DNA of 64,000 bases from Actinomycetospora corticicola (GCF_013409505.1 NZ_JACCBN010000001.1:5952001-6016000), one strand, 5' to 3'. Shown: positions 1 through 8,721, counted from the stretch's first letter. The notes: a model not told the origin generated them from the letters alone. Translations and numbers: made by a program.

Positions 1-1
1 G

Positions 2-148
2 GTGTGGCCGGGGGACCGGTTCGACGTCGTGTGGATCCTCCGGGCGCAGGGCGACGGCTGGTCGTTCACCCAGGTCCCGCAGCTCCTGCTCGCCGGGGAC
101 TCGCCGGAGCCGATCACGACGGCGGGCCCCGGGGGCGACGACGACTGA
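2..148 (+). CDS. Hypothetical protein, C-terminal fragment
   Basis: An open frame runs in from the window edge and ends at TGA 146-148, giving the last 48 residues of a protein whose start lies outside the window. The visible part is tryptophan-rich at its beginning ([13 protein letters not shown]) and ends in an acidic GGDDD tail. I do not recognise the family. It ends one base before the stop codon of the convergent gene that follows, so the two genes abut tail to tail. Confidence 0.6.
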   Translation: MWPGDRFDVVWILRAQGDGWSFTQVPQLLLAGDSPEPITTAGPGGDDD

Positions 149-403
149 TCACTGGTCGGGGGGCGGGTCTTCGGAGCGCTCGGACTGCTCGGGCCGTTCG
201 GGTCGCTCGCCCTCGTAGAGCCGGCGCAGGATCTCCTCCTCCTCGCCGACCGGTTGCCCCCGGTCGAGACGGCCCAGGACGACGCGCTGCCACACGGCCA
301 TCACCGCGTCGTGCGTCGCCGGGCGCAGCGCGTCCTCGACGGCGTCCGACAGCTCGGGCCCGGGGCCCTGCCGCTCGGGTTCTGGTTCGGGTTCGTGGGT
401 CAC
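149..403 (-). CDS. Small acidic hypothetical protein (84 aa)
   Basis: The GTG at 403 is chosen because a strong ribosome binding site (GGAGGTG) lies about 5 bases upstream; the frame stays open further upstream but without a comparable site. The protein has a Pro/Glu-rich head (THEPEPEPERQ), a likely helical middle (DAVEDALRPATHDAVMAVWQRVVLGRLDRG) described here only by its ends, and a charged tail rich in RPE and SE repeats. No domain is recognised. It is convergent with the gene to its left. Confidence 0.6.
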   Translation of the reverse strand: MTHEPEPEPERQGPGPELSDAVEDALRPATHDAVMAVWQRVVLGRLDRGQPVGEEEEILRRLYEGERPERPEQSERSEDPPPDQ

Positions 404-744
404 GGGCCCACCTCCGTCGGTCTCGGACCGTCCAGCATGACCCCGTCCCGCCCCGTGGGCGAACCGATCATCCGTCGTCGGGAAGGTCCGCCCGACGGCC
501 ACGCCCCCCGGGCCGCCGACCGCGGACTCCCGTGCAGCCGCGCCGTCCGCCGACCGAACCGCTTCTCAAGATCCGAACTCGTGGGGCGTGTCTTCCCGCA
601 GCCCGGGCGCGTCGCCACGACGTTCGGGATCTTGATGCAGAAGAACGGGTGTCGAGCGGGCACACCGCTCCGTGGCCGGCGGCCACGACGCCGGAACCGC
701 CTCCGACGAACGCGGTCTCGACGGGGTGGTTCCCGTCGGCGTCG
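404..744. other. Intergenic stretch without a credible gene
   Basis: This 341-base gap lies between the start of the 84-aa gene and the stop of the DUF559 gene. It contains the first copy of a 67-bp repeat (567-634) and otherwise only GC-rich sequence. Open frames through it on both strands are arginine/proline-rich and have no ribosome binding sites, so I call none. Confidence 0.6.
567..634 (+). repeat. 67-bp interspersed repeat, copy 1
   Basis: Begins CAAGATCCGAAC and ends with GTTCGGGATCTTG, so the ends form an inverted repeat with one extra base. The core reads CTCGTGGGGCGTGTC then GGGCGCGTCGCCAC. A second copy in the same orientation lies at 1713-1780, on the other side of the DUF559 gene. 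The strand is arbitrary. Confidence 0.8.
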
Positions 745-1668
745 TCAGAGCCCGCTCCGGCGGCGCTCGGCCAGCGCGCCGGCGACGTTCGCGCGGAACG
801 TCCCGGGCGACCCGGTGAGTTCGAACCAGTTCGTGCGGATCACCACCCAGCCCTGCAGCACGAGGGCGTTCTGGCGGGCGCTGTCGCGTAGGAAGGCCCG
901 GAGATCCCGGTGGTACGCCCATCCGTCGATCTCGACGAGCACCCGGTCCTCGCGGAACGCCAGATCGAGCACCGCCCGTCCGTAGCCGGGCAGCAGCACG
1001 TCGAGATCGGCCACCCACCCGACGATCCCCGCGTCCGCCAGGACCCGGTGCGCGACCCGTTCGGCCTCGGAGCGGGCGCCGCCCCCGGCCAGGTGCAGCA
1101 ACACGGCGCACACGCCCGCGCCGCGACGCCCGGAGCTGCGCAGGTGGGCCCCGCGCAGCGCGTCGAGCCCGACCGTCCCGGCCAGCAGGACCCGGTCCAT
1201 CAGGTGCGCCCCGGCGACGAGCCCGAGGGCCGCCACCGCGGTGAGCACGGTGACGGCCTTCTTCGTCACCGCGACGCCGTGCACCACCACCCGGTCCTCG
1301 GGTGCCACCGCCCGACGCACGATCCGCACCCCCGCCCGAGGTCGCGGCTGCGCCGGGGGCGTCACCGCGATCTGCACCTCGGCCGGCGCCACGTCGGTCA
1401 TCCGCCACCAGAACGCCGCCGACCCGCCCACGAGCGTGGCGCCCGGACCGACCGAGAGCATCGCCGCGCGGATCCGGGACCGCGGGGTGTCGGCGTGCTT
1501 GGCCGACCGCAGCACCCCCGACGTCACGCGCACCCACTCCCCGCGTGCCACCCGGGCGGCGATCATCGTTCGGCTGTACCCGGCCTCCTTCGCCTGCTCG
1601 ACGGCGAACACCCCGTCCTGGTCCCGGATCCGGTCCCACAACCACGCCGCACCACGTCCGCTCTCCAC
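745..1668 (-). CDS. DUF559 / AbiEi-type endonuclease-like protein
   Basis: About 307 aa from a GTG at 1668; the frame continues upstream through the neighbouring repeat but that part is not protein-like, and the start is a judgement call because the ribosome binding site is weak. The N-terminus (DGVFAVEQAKEAGYSR, then VARGEWVRV) matches the winged-helix head of AbiEi-like antitoxin domains. The C-terminus carries the DUF559 PD-(D/E)XK-like core: AVLDLAFREDRVLVEIDG followed by RQNALVLQGWVVIR. Family knowledge: these proteins resemble Vsr-type endonucleases but their role is poorly known. The gene sits between two direct copies of a 67-bp repeat, which suggests a movable cassette (inference). 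Confidence 0.8.
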   Translation of the reverse strand: MESGRGAAWLWDRIRDQDGVFAVEQAKEAGYSRTMIAARVARGEWVRVTSGVLRSAKHADTPRSRIRAAMLSVGPGATLVGGSAAFWWRMTDVAPAEVQIAVTPPAQPRPRAGVRIVRRAVAPEDRVVVHGVAVTKKAVTVLTAVAALGLVAGAHLMDRVLLAGTVGLDALRGAHLRSSGRRGAGVCAVLLHLAGGGARSEAERVAHRVLADAGIVGWVADLDVLLPGYGRAVLDLAFREDRVLVEIDGWAYHRDLRAFLRDSARQNALVLQGWVVIRTNWFELTGSPGTFRANVAGALAERRRSGL

Positions 1669-1712
1669 ATGGGTTCCGACGCAGCCCGACCGTCCGCGGA
1701 CCCATGTCCGAC

Positions 1713-1780
1713 CAAGATCCGAACTCGTGGGGCGTGTCTCCTCGCAGCTCGGGCGCGTCGCCACACAGGTCGAGATCTTC
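1713..1780 (+). repeat. 67-bp interspersed repeat, copy 2
   Basis: Begins CAAGATCCGAACTCGTGGGG and ends GAGATCTTC. It matches copy 1 over most of its length with scattered substitutions and keeps the AAGATC...GATCTT ends. It lies upstream of the DUF559 gene on its own coding strand, between that gene and the VOC gene. Confidence 0.8.
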
Positions 1781-1862
1781 GAACCGCCGCGCCGCCCGTC
1801 GTCGGGAATTGGTTGACGATTGAACGAGTTGGAGCCGGTGTCGCCGAGCTGGGGAGAACCGC

Positions 1863-2354
1863 ATGAGCACCACGCACGACATCGCCGCCGACCGCGCCGC
1901 CCTGCGGGCGGAGTTCCTCGCGCCGGCCGAGGAGCGGCCCGCCTCGAGCGCACGGGGGCTCCACCACACCGCGCTGGTGTCCTCGGACGTCCGGCGGACG
2001 ATCGAGTTCTACCAGGGCGTCCTCGGGTTCCCGCTGACCGAGCTGATCGAGAACCGGGACTACCCGGGGTCGTCGCACTTCTTCTTCGACATCGGCAACC
2101 AGAACCTGCTGGCGTTCTTCGACTTCCCCGGCCTCGATCTCGGGCCGTACGCCGAGGTGCTGGGCGGCCTGCACCACGTGGCCATCTCGGTCGACCCGCA
2201 GCGCTGGGAGCAGCTGCGCGGGGCGCTGACCGACGCCGGGGTGGAGCACGTCGTGCACAGCGGGGTGTCCATCTACTTCCGCGACCCCGACGGCGCCCGC
2301 ATCGAGCTCATCGCCGACCCGCTCGGCGAGATGTACGGCGAGATCGTCCTCTGA
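1863..2354 (+). CDS. VOC-superfamily (glyoxalase/dioxygenase-fold) protein
   Basis: 163 aa from ATG 1863 with GGGGAG just upstream. A single vicinal-oxygen-chelate module is visible: RGLHHTALVSSDVRR (residues 31-45) opens the first beta-alpha-beta unit, EFYQGVLGFPL follows, and GGLHHVAISV (about 101-110) and DGARIELIAD (143-152) complete it. The first His, the second His-His pair and Glu148 are the usual metal ligands. Proteins like this act on aromatic or lactoylglutathione-type substrates or as resistance proteins; the exact reaction cannot be read. It stands alone rather than in a clear operon. Confidence 0.85.
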   Translation: MSTTHDIAADRAALRAEFLAPAEERPASSARGLHHTALVSSDVRRTIEFYQGVLGFPLTELIENRDYPGSSHFFFDIGNQNLLAFFDFPGLDLGPYAEVLGGLHHVAISVDPQRWEQLRGALTDAGVEHVVHSGVSIYFRDPDGARIELIADPLGEMYGEIVL

Positions 2355-2394
2355 CGGGGTTTCGGTCGCGGGTCGACGGGGAACGCATGCGCCC

Positions 2395-2574
2395 GTGCGT
2401 GACGACGAGTACCGCGCCCTGACCGAGTGGCTCGCCGAGGGCCCCGCAGGGATCGGCAGCGAGACCGCGGAGGGGGAGCTGGCCGCCGACTGGCAGCGGT
2501 CGGTCAGCGCCGTCCGCTGGTCACGGCTGTGCCGTCACCGTGGCGTGGCCACGCCCGGGGCCGCGTCGGCCTGA
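2395..2574 (+). CDS. Small hypothetical protein (59 aa)
   Basis: A short open frame from GTG 2395 to TGA 2574 fills most of the gap between the VOC gene and the luciferase-like gene. It encodes a hydrophilic, probably helical peptide (RDDEYRALTEWLAEG, then TAEGELAADWQRSV). The amino-acid composition is protein-like and differs from the arginine/proline-rich shadows of other frames. The upstream GGGGAA is a weak ribosome binding site. No family is recognised. Confidence 0.45.
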   Translation: MRDDEYRALTEWLAEGPAGIGSETAEGELAADWQRSVSAVRWSRLCRHRGVATPGAASA

Positions 2575-2627
2575 GCCGGTCCGTCCGGACGCTGGCGCTC
2601 CGGGGACCGCACGGCGATCATGACCGG

Positions 2628-3446
2628 GTGAAGTACGGGGTCGTGCTGTTCGCCACCGACGAGACCATCGCTCCTGCGGTCGTCGGGCCGGCGCTCGAGG
2701 AGCGGGGGTTCGAGTCGCTGTTCGTGCCGGAGCACTCGCACATCCCCGCCCGCCGGGAGAGCCCGGCGCCGGGTGGCGGTGAGCTGCCGCGCCACTTCTC
2801 CCGCACCATCGACGTCTTCGTGACGCTGTCGGTGGTCGCGGCGACGACCACGCGCCTGACGCTGGGGACGGGGGTGGCCCTGCCCGCGGAGCGCGACGTC
2901 TTCCACACGGCGAAGCAGGTCGCGAGCCTCGACCTCGTGTCGGGCGGCCGGGCGCTCTTCGGCGTCGGCGCGGGATGGAACCGCGAGGAGGCGGCGGACC
3001 ACGGGATCGACCCCCGCAGGCGCGGGCGCATCCTCGACGAGAAGCTCGCCGCGATGGCCCGCATCTGGGCCGACGACGAGGCGGAGTTCCACGGCGAGTA
3101 CGTCGACTTCGACCCCATCTGGTGCTGGCCGAAGCCGGTGCAGACGCCCCCGCCGGTGTACGTCGGCGGTGACAGCGACGCCGCCCTGCGCCGCCTGCGC
3201 GACCACGGGCAGGGCTGGCTCCCCGACAGCGGTGACGCCGGTTCCTACCGCACGGTCCGCGACTGGCTCACCGACGAGGGCCGCCCCGACGTGCCGTTCA
3301 CCGTGTTCGGGGCCGACGCCGACACCCTCGACCCGGCGGGCTACGAGGACGTGGGCGTCGACCGGATCACCTTCTGGGTCGACCCGGGCCCGGAGCGCGA
3401 CGTGCTGGCCCGCCTCGACGCGATCTCGGAGCGCTGGATCCGCTGA
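2628..3446 (+). CDS. LLM-class F420/flavin-dependent oxidoreductase
   Basis: 272 aa from GTG 2628. Features of the luciferase-like monooxygenase TIM barrel are clear: a VKYGVVLF first strand, RGFESLFVPEHSH near residue 30, LTLGTGVALPAERDVFHTAK, LDLVSGGRALFGVGAGWNRE around residues 105-125, and VQTPPPVYVGGDS. The pattern fits the mycobacterial TIGR03619-type probable F420-dependent oxidoreductases. Substrate is unknown. A strong imperfect hairpin follows the stop codon. The next gene is a reverse-strand IclR relic. Confidence 0.85.
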   Translation: MKYGVVLFATDETIAPAVVGPALEERGFESLFVPEHSHIPARRESPAPGGGELPRHFSRTIDVFVTLSVVAATTTRLTLGTGVALPAERDVFHTAKQVASLDLVSGGRALFGVGAGWNREEAADHGIDPRRRGRILDEKLAAMARIWADDEAEFHGEYVDFDPIWCWPKPVQTPPPVYVGGDSDAALRRLRDHGQGWLPDSGDAGSYRTVRDWLTDEGRPDVPFTVFGADADTLDPAGYEDVGVDRITFWVDPGPERDVLARLDAISERWIR

Positions 3447-3453
3447 CCCCTCG

Positions 3454-3507
3454 TGGCAGGAACGCGTCGTTGCTGTCACCGGACGACGGCAACGACGCAC
3501 CGCTGCC
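3454..3507. terminator. Hairpin terminator
   Basis: An imperfect stem pairs TGGCAG...GCGTCGTTGC (3454-3473) with GCAACGACGC...CTGCCA (3489-3507), just after the stop of the luciferase-like gene. No U-run follows, as is common in actinomycetes. It lies between two convergent reading directions and could serve both. Confidence 0.6.
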
Positions 3508-3523
3508 AGGTGGGGGAGGAGGG

Positions 3524-3858
3524 TCACCCCGGCTCGCCCGCGATCCGTTCCGCGGCCGAGGTCAGGGCGGCGACCCACTCCGCGAGCCGGTCACGCCGGA
3601 AGCGGGCGGTCGGCAGGGCGATCGACAGGGCGGCCCCACCCGGCCCCGGGACGGCGACGCCGATCCCGGTCAGCCCCGCCTCGGTGCGCCCGTCGTTGAT
3701 CGCGAACCCCTGGCGGCGGAAGCGCCGGAGGTCGCGCAGCAGGGCCTCGACGTCGGGAGCAGGCGAGTGCGCGCGGCAGGGCGAGCCGGCGGAACTCGTT
3801 CGGCACAGCGGCACGGTAGGCCCCGGCGGCGTGCTCCGGGGGCACAAGACCTAGGTCA
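3524..3858 (-). pseudogene. IclR-family regulator remnant (frameshifted, N-terminus missing)
   Basis: One frame (3524 to about 3760) encodes the C-terminal part of an IclR effector domain: DVEALLRDLRRFRRQGFAIN, then DGRTEAGLTGIGVAVP and ALSIALPTARFRRDRLAEW. Upstream, a different reverse frame continues the family pattern with VPPEHAAGAYRAAVPNEFRR (about 3792-3850), so a frameshift separates the pieces. No helix-turn-helix or start codon is present upstream before the ben promoter region. IclR proteins commonly control aromatic catabolism, so this is probably the old regulator of the adjacent operon. What I see is the broken frame; the former role is inferred. Confidence 0.7.
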
Positions 3859-3919
3859 GGACTAGGTATCTGGCCGGTGCGTCGTGTGCCATGGCGGGGG
3901 ACGGTGGTGACACACCACC
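3851..3919 (+). promoter_or_regulatory. Candidate ben operon control region
   Basis: Upstream of benA there are two direct CTAGGT hexamers 11 bases apart (3851-3856, 3862-3867), about one helical turn, and a perfect 7-bp inverted repeat GGTGGTG-ACA-CACCACC at 3903-3919. Either could bind the operon's regulator. The ribosome binding site CTGGAGGA follows at 3928-3935. No experimentally known motif is recognised. Confidence 0.45.
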
Positions 3920-3938
3920 CCACCATCTGGAGGACGCG

Positions 3939-5348
3939 ATGACGCAGAGCCTCGAACGAGCCGAGCAGGTCCTCTCCGACGCGGTCGTGGACGACCGCGA
4001 GGCCGGGGTGGTGAAGGCCAACCGTCGGATCTTCACCGACGAGGAGATCTTCGAACTCGAGATGAAGCACATCTTCGAGGGGAACTGGGTCTACCTCGCC
4101 CACGAGAGCCAGGTCGCGGAGCCCGGGGACTACTTCACCACCTCCATCGGCCGGCAGCCGATCGTCATCACGCGCGACAAGGACGGCGCACTGCACTGCC
4201 TGATCAACGCCTGCGCGCACCGCGGGGCGATGCTCTGCCGCAAGAAGCGGGACAACCGCAAGACGTTGACCTGTCCGTTCCACGGGTGGACCTACCGCAA
4301 CGACGGCACCCTGCTCAAGGTCAAGGACCCGGAGGGCGCCGGCTACCCGGAGAACTTCAACACCAACGGCTCGCACAACCTCGTGAAGGTGCCGGTCTTC
4401 GAGAGCTACCGCGGGTTCCTGTTCGGCAGCCTGAACCCCGACGTCGTCTCCCTGGACGAGCACCTCGGGGACACCACCGAGATCATCGACATGCTCGTCG
4501 ACCAGTCGCCCGAGGGCCTCGAGGTGCTGCGCGGCTCCTCGACCTACACCTTCGACGGGAACTGGAAGGTCCAGGCCGAGAACGGCGCCGACGGCTACCA
4601 CGTGACCGCGCTGCACTGGAACTACGCCGCCACCACCTCGCGTCGCCAGAGCGGCGAGTCGAAGAACGAGACCAAGGCCCTCGACGCCGGGGGCTGGGGC
4701 AAGTCCGGCGGCGGCTACTGGTCCTACCCGAACGGCCACCTGTGCCTGTGGACCTGGAAGGCCAACCCCGAGGACCAGCCGCTCTACAGCGAGATCGACA
4801 GCCTCAAGGAGCAGTTCGGCGACGCGACCGGCGACTTCATGGTGCGCGGCTCCCGCAATCTGTGCCTCTACCCGAACGTCTACCTGATGGACCAGTTCTC
4901 GACGCAGATCCGGCACTTCCGCCCGATCGCGCCGAACCAGACCGAGGTCACCATCTACTGCATCGCGCCGAAGGGCGAGAGCGACGAGGCCCGGGCGAAC
5001 CGGATCCGGCAGTACGAGGACTTCTTCAACGCCTCGGGCATGGCCACGCCGGACGACCTCGAGGAGTTCCGCGCCTGCCAGCTGACGTTCCGGGCCACCA
5101 CCGCGCCCTGGAACGACATGACCCGCGGGGTGCAGCACTGGATCGACGGTCCCGACGAGGTCGCGCGGTCGCTCGGCATGGACGGCGTCATCTCCTCGGG
5201 CGCGAAGAACGAGGACGAGGGCCTCTACCCGGTCCAGCACGGCTACTGGCTCGAGACGATGCGCGCGGCGCTCGGGCGGGAGACGCAGCATCGAGGGGAG
5301 CACGCCGATAGGGGAGCTCGACCCTCTCAGACCGAGAAGGAGGCCTGA
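3939..5348 (+). CDS. benA: Benzoate 1,2-dioxygenase large (alpha) subunit
   Basis: 469 aa from ATG 3939, chosen for the GGAGGA ribosome binding site and the family start. The Rieske [2Fe-2S] ligands are C92/H94 (ACAHRGAML) and C112/H115 (CPFHGWTY). The mononuclear iron site begins at [19 protein letters not shown] with H221 and H226. The [14 protein letters not shown] signature and length match benzoate/toluate dioxygenases (BenA, XylX) rather than naphthalene or biphenyl types. With BenB it forms the hydroxylase that makes the 1,2-cis-diol of benzoate; electrons come from the BenC domain encoded 560 bases downstream. Anthranilate or toluate could also be substrates. Confidence 0.93.
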   Translation: MTQSLERAEQVLSDAVVDDREAGVVKANRRIFTDEEIFELEMKHIFEGNWVYLAHESQVAEPGDYFTTSIGRQPIVITRDKDGALHCLINACAHRGAMLCRKKRDNRKTLTCPFHGWTYRNDGTLLKVKDPEGAGYPENFNTNGSHNLVKVPVFESYRGFLFGSLNPDVVSLDEHLGDTTEIIDMLVDQSPEGLEVLRGSSTYTFDGNWKVQAENGADGYHVTALHWNYAATTSRRQSGESKNETKALDAGGWGKSGGGYWSYPNGHLCLWTWKANPEDQPLYSEIDSLKEQFGDATGDFMVRGSRNLCLYPNVYLMDQFSTQIRHFRPIAPNQTEVTIYCIAPKGESDEARANRIRQYEDFFNASGMATPDDLEEFRACQLTFRATTAPWNDMTRGVQHWIDGPDEVARSLGMDGVISSGAKNEDEGLYPVQHGYWLETMRAALGRETQHRGEHADRGARPSQTEKEA

Positions 5349-5350
5349 TC

Positions 5351-5905
5351 ATGACGACCACCGAGAAGGCCGTCGAGAACGGCCGCGACGCGGACACCCC
5401 GGGGAGCGGGAACGCCCTCATCACGCAGAACCTCATCGAGCAGTTCCTCTACCGCGAGGCGCGCTATCTCGACGACCGCGAGTTCGAGCGCTGGCTCGAG
5501 TGCTACGCCGACGACGTCGTGTACTGGCTGCCGTGCTGGGACGACGACGACACGCTCACCCAGGACCCGCAGCGCGAGATCTCGCTGATCTACTACCCGA
5601 ACAAGGGCGGGCTCGAGGACCGGGTGTTCCGCATCCGCACCGAGCGTTCCAGTGCGACGTCGATCCCGGAGCCGCGCACCAGCCACAACATCTCGAACGT
5701 CGAGGTGATCGAGCGGACCGGCGACCTGGTCGACGTGCGCTTCAACTGGCACACCATGTACTTCCGGTACAAGACGGTCGACCCGTACTACGGCACGTCG
5801 TTCTACACGATCGACTTCTCCGGCCCGTCGCCGCTGATCCGGCGCAAGACCGTGGTGCTGAAGAACGACTTCATCCACCACGTCGTCGACATCTACCACT
5901 TCTGA
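5351..5905 (+). CDS. benB: Benzoate 1,2-dioxygenase small (beta) subunit
   Basis: 184 aa from ATG 5351, two bases after the benA stop, with GAGAAGGAGG upstream. The cone-shaped ring-hydroxylating beta fold is shown by EQFLYREARYLDDREFERWL, YADDVVYWLPC, the conserved SLIYYPNKGGLEDRVFRIRT and the C-terminal RRKTVVLKNDFIHHVVDIYH. These match BenB/XylY closely. The subunit is structural and helps define specificity in the alpha3beta3 oxygenase. Confidence 0.93.
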   Translation: MTTTEKAVENGRDADTPGSGNALITQNLIEQFLYREARYLDDREFERWLECYADDVVYWLPCWDDDDTLTQDPQREISLIYYPNKGGLEDRVFRIRTERSSATSIPEPRTSHNISNVEVIERTGDLVDVRFNWHTMYFRYKTVDPYYGTSFYTIDFSGPSPLIRRKTVVLKNDFIHHVVDIYHF

Positions 5906-5914
5906 GGAGGGGTC

Positions 5915-8716
5915 ATGACGACGAGCTTCGACGTCGCCCTCGCCTTCGAGGACGGTGTCACCCGCTTCGTGACGTGCCGCGAGGGGCAGACCGTGATGGA
6001 CGCGGCCTATCGCTCGAAGATCAACATCCCGGTCGACTGCAGTGACGGCGCCTGCGGTACCTGCAAGTCCTTCCTCGAGTCCGGCCGGGCCGAGATGGAC
6101 GACTACGTCGAGGACGCGCTGGCCCCCGACGAGGAGGCCGCGGGCTACGTCCTGACCTGCAGCCTGACGCCGAAGTCGGACCTCGTCGTGCAGATCCCGA
6201 CCACGTCCGCCGTCGCGCGGACCAGCGCCGGGAGCTTCACCGCGACCATCGCCGAGATCGAGCGGCTCTCGGAGACGACGGTGTCGTTGACGCTCGACTG
6301 CGAGGACCGGGAGAAGCTCGTCTTCCTGCCCGGGCAGTACGTCAACATCGCCGTGCCGGGCACCGACCAGACCCGCTCGTACTCGTTCTCCTCCGGTCCC
6401 GACGACGGGCCACTCAGCTTCCTGATCAAGCTCTCGCCGGGCGGGGTCATGTCCGAGTACCTCGACCAGTGGGCGTCGGTCGGCGACTCGCTGCAGTTCA
6501 CCGGGCCACACGGCAGCTTCTTCCTGCGGGAGTCCGAGTCGCCGCTGCTGCTGCTCGCGGGCGGCACCGGGCTCGCCCCGATTCTGTCGATCCTGCGGCG
6601 GCTCCGGGCGACCGGCAGCACGCGCCCCGCACACCTGATCTACGGGGCGACCACCGACGACGACGTCGTCGAGCTCGAGACCCTGCGCGGACTCGAGGAG
6701 TCCCTGGAGAACTTCACCTGGGTGCACACCGTCGCCGCCGAGGACACCACGGCCGAGCGGCAGGGCTACGTCACGGCCCACACCGAGCCGGGACACCTGC
6801 ACGACGGCGAGGCCTCGGTCTACCTGTGCGGGCCCCCGCCGATGGTCGACGCCGTCCGGCGCGACCACGCCGAGCGCGGGTTCGAGCCGGCCGGCTTCTA
6901 CTACGAGAAGTTCGCGCTGGCGGCGAAGCCGGACTCCGAACAGGACGCCGCGGCCGACCTCGAGGGTGCCGAGCCCGAGACCGACGCGACCACCCCCGAC
7001 GTCGGGACGGTGGAGGGCGCGGCCGAGGAGGCCGACGACCGCCCGACCCCCGCTCCCGTCGTCCTCGACCAGGAGCCGTCGGCCGGGCTGCTGGAGAGCG
7101 GTGAGGGGCGCGAGCTCGACGGGCGGACGATGCTGCCGCGCACCGGGCTCACGCCCCTCGGCGCGGACGCCCGGGTGGCCGCCGCGTCCGACCTCCCGGA
7201 CGGGAGCCCCGTCGAGGACCTGCCCCGGAGCGTCCTCGGCCGGGTCGTGCTCCCGGCTCGCGACGACGGGGACGGTCGGGTGACCGACGACGACGGCCTG
7301 CTCGTCGCCGCGGACGCCCGCGGCGTCCTCGGGCAGGACGTCTTCGTGTCCGGCGGGATCGAGCCGCTGGTCGCGCCGCGCACCCCGGAGCCGGAGGCCG
7401 TCTCGGTGCCGGGGACGGTGACGACCGACGGCTACGAGATCGGCGAGCAGCACCCGTCGATCCAGGTCTCGGACGCCATCTTCGACGCGCGCCGGGCCCT
7501 GGAACTGGGCGCCCTGGAGCTGACGATCGGGCGGGTCACCTCGCGGCAGATCGCGGGGTACCGCGTGCTCGCGGAGTCGACGGTGCCCTGGGTCGACGTC
7601 GAGAACGAGCGGTTCACCGACGCGCACGCCTACACCGAGTCGAACGCCGCGTTCCACGACTACCTGTTCACGCTGACCGGCAACAGCCACCTGCTGCACG
7701 CCTACCAGGACCTCGGCGTGAAGGGGCACATGGAGGAGTCGCTGCGCTCCGCGACCTGGTGCGACCCACGGTGCGCCCAGGACCACCTCGACATCGTCGA
7801 CGCGATGGAGTCCGGCGACCGCGAGGAGGCGCGCCGGCTGTTCTCCGAACACGCCGAGCGGTCCAAGGCCACCACGCGGCGGGCGATGAACGAGCGGCGG
7901 GCCTCCCGCCGCCCCCGGTTCGTGACGCCGGGTCGCTTCGCCGACCAGGTCGTCGTCGTCACCGGCGCGGGGCAGGGCATCGGCGAGACCACGGCCCGCC
8001 GCATCCACGCCGAGGGCGGCCTGCTGGTGCTCGCCGACCGCGCGGACACCGTCAAGGAGCTGGCGGCGGAACTCGTGGAGGACCGCAGCCCCGGTGTCGG
8101 CGACGCCGTCGCGGTGCTGGCCGACCTCGAGACGTTCGAGGGTGCGCAGGCCGTGGTCGACGCGGCGATCGAGCAGTTCGGACGGGTGGACGTCGCGATC
8201 CACACCGTCGGCGGGACGATCTGGGCGAAGCCCTTCGAGCACTACCCGCCCGAGGAGATCCAGGCGGAGATCCAGCGGTCGTTGTGGCCCACCCTGTGGG
8301 GCTGCCGGGCGGTCGCGCCGCACATGGTCGAGCGGGGAGCGGGGACGATCGTCAACGTCTCCTCGGTGGCCACCCGCGGCATCCACCGCGTGCCCTACGC
8401 CGCGGCGAAGGGCGGGGTCAACGCCATCACCTCGGCGCTGGCGCTCGAGCTCGCGCCGCACGGCATCCGCGTCACGGCCACCGCGCCCGGCGGGACCGAC
8501 GCGCCCGAGCGGAAGACCCCGCGGGGCCCCGGCCCGGCGTCCGACCAGGAACGGGAGTGGTACCAGGGCATCGTCGACCAGACGAAGGACTCGTCGCTCA
8601 TGAAGCGCTACGGCACGCGGGACGAGCAGGCCGCGGCCATCTGCTTCCTGGCCTCGCCCGAGGCGTCGTACATCACCGGGTCGGTCCTGCCGGTGGCCGG
8701 CGGGGACCTCGGCTGA
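5915..8716 (+). CDS. benCD: Fused BenC reductase - FCD domain - BenD diol dehydrogenase
   Basis: One uninterrupted 933-aa frame from ATG 5915 (GAGGAGGGG upstream). Residues 1-95 are a plant-type ferredoxin with C42, C47, C50, C82. Residues 105-335 are the FAD/NAD reductase (RSYSFSSGP, LLLAGGTGLAP, CGPPPMVD, YYEKF), a complete BenC. Residues 336-505 are an acidic, Pro/Ala-rich linker. Residues 506-660 resemble the ligand-binding FCD domain of GntR/FadR regulators (AAFHDYLFTLTGNSHLL; DHLDIVDAMESGDREEARR) with no DNA-binding head. Residues 670-933 are an SDR with TGAGQGIG and catalytic Y828/K832, matching BenD, which oxidises the benzoate diol to catechol. Reductase and dehydrogenase are separate proteins in characterised ben operons; Rhodococcus BopZ is known to carry an unexplained C-terminal extension of about 200 residues. 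A sequencing error joining two genes is unlikely because the linker codes continuously, but cannot be excluded. Confidence 0.9.
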   Translation: MTTSFDVALAFEDGVTRFVTCREGQTVMDAAYRSKINIPVDCSDGACGTCKSFLESGRAEMDDYVEDALAPDEEAAGYVLTCSLTPKSDLVVQIPTTSAVARTSAGSFTATIAEIERLSETTVSLTLDCEDREKLVFLPGQYVNIAVPGTDQTRSYSFSSGPDDGPLSFLIKLSPGGVMSEYLDQWASVGDSLQFTGPHGSFFLRESESPLLLLAGGTGLAPILSILRRLRATGSTRPAHLIYGATTDDDVVELETLRGLEESLENFTWVHTVAAEDTTAERQGYVTAHTEPGHLHDGEASVYLCGPPPMVDAVRRDHAERGFEPAGFYYEKFALAAKPDSEQDAAADLEGAEPETDATTPDVGTVEGAAEEADDRPTPAPVVLDQEPSAGLLESGEGRELDGRTMLPRTGLTPLGADARVAAASDLPDGSPVEDLPRSVLGRVVLPARDDGDGRVTDDDGLLVAADARGVLGQDVFVSGGIEPLVAPRTPEPEAVSVPGTVTTDGYEIGEQHPSIQVSDAIFDARRALELGALELTIGRVTSRQIAGYRVLAESTVPWVDVENERFTDAHAYTESNAAFHDYLFTLTGNSHLLHAYQDLGVKGHMEESLRSATWCDPRCAQDHLDIVDAMESGDREEARRLFSEHAERSKATTRRAMNERRASRRPRFVTPGRFADQVVVVTGAGQGIGETTARRIHAEGGLLVLADRADTVKELAAELVEDRSPGVGDAVAVLADLETFEGAQAVVDAAIEQFGRVDVAIHTVGGTIWAKPFEHYPPEEIQAEIQRSLWPTLWGCRAVAPHMVERGAGTIVNVSSVATRGIHRVPYAAAKGGVNAITSALALELAPHGIRVTATAPGGTDAPERKTPRGPGPASDQEREWYQGIVDQTKDSSLMKRYGTRDEQAAAICFLASPEASYITGSVLPVAGGDLG

Positions 8717-8721
8717 CCGCG

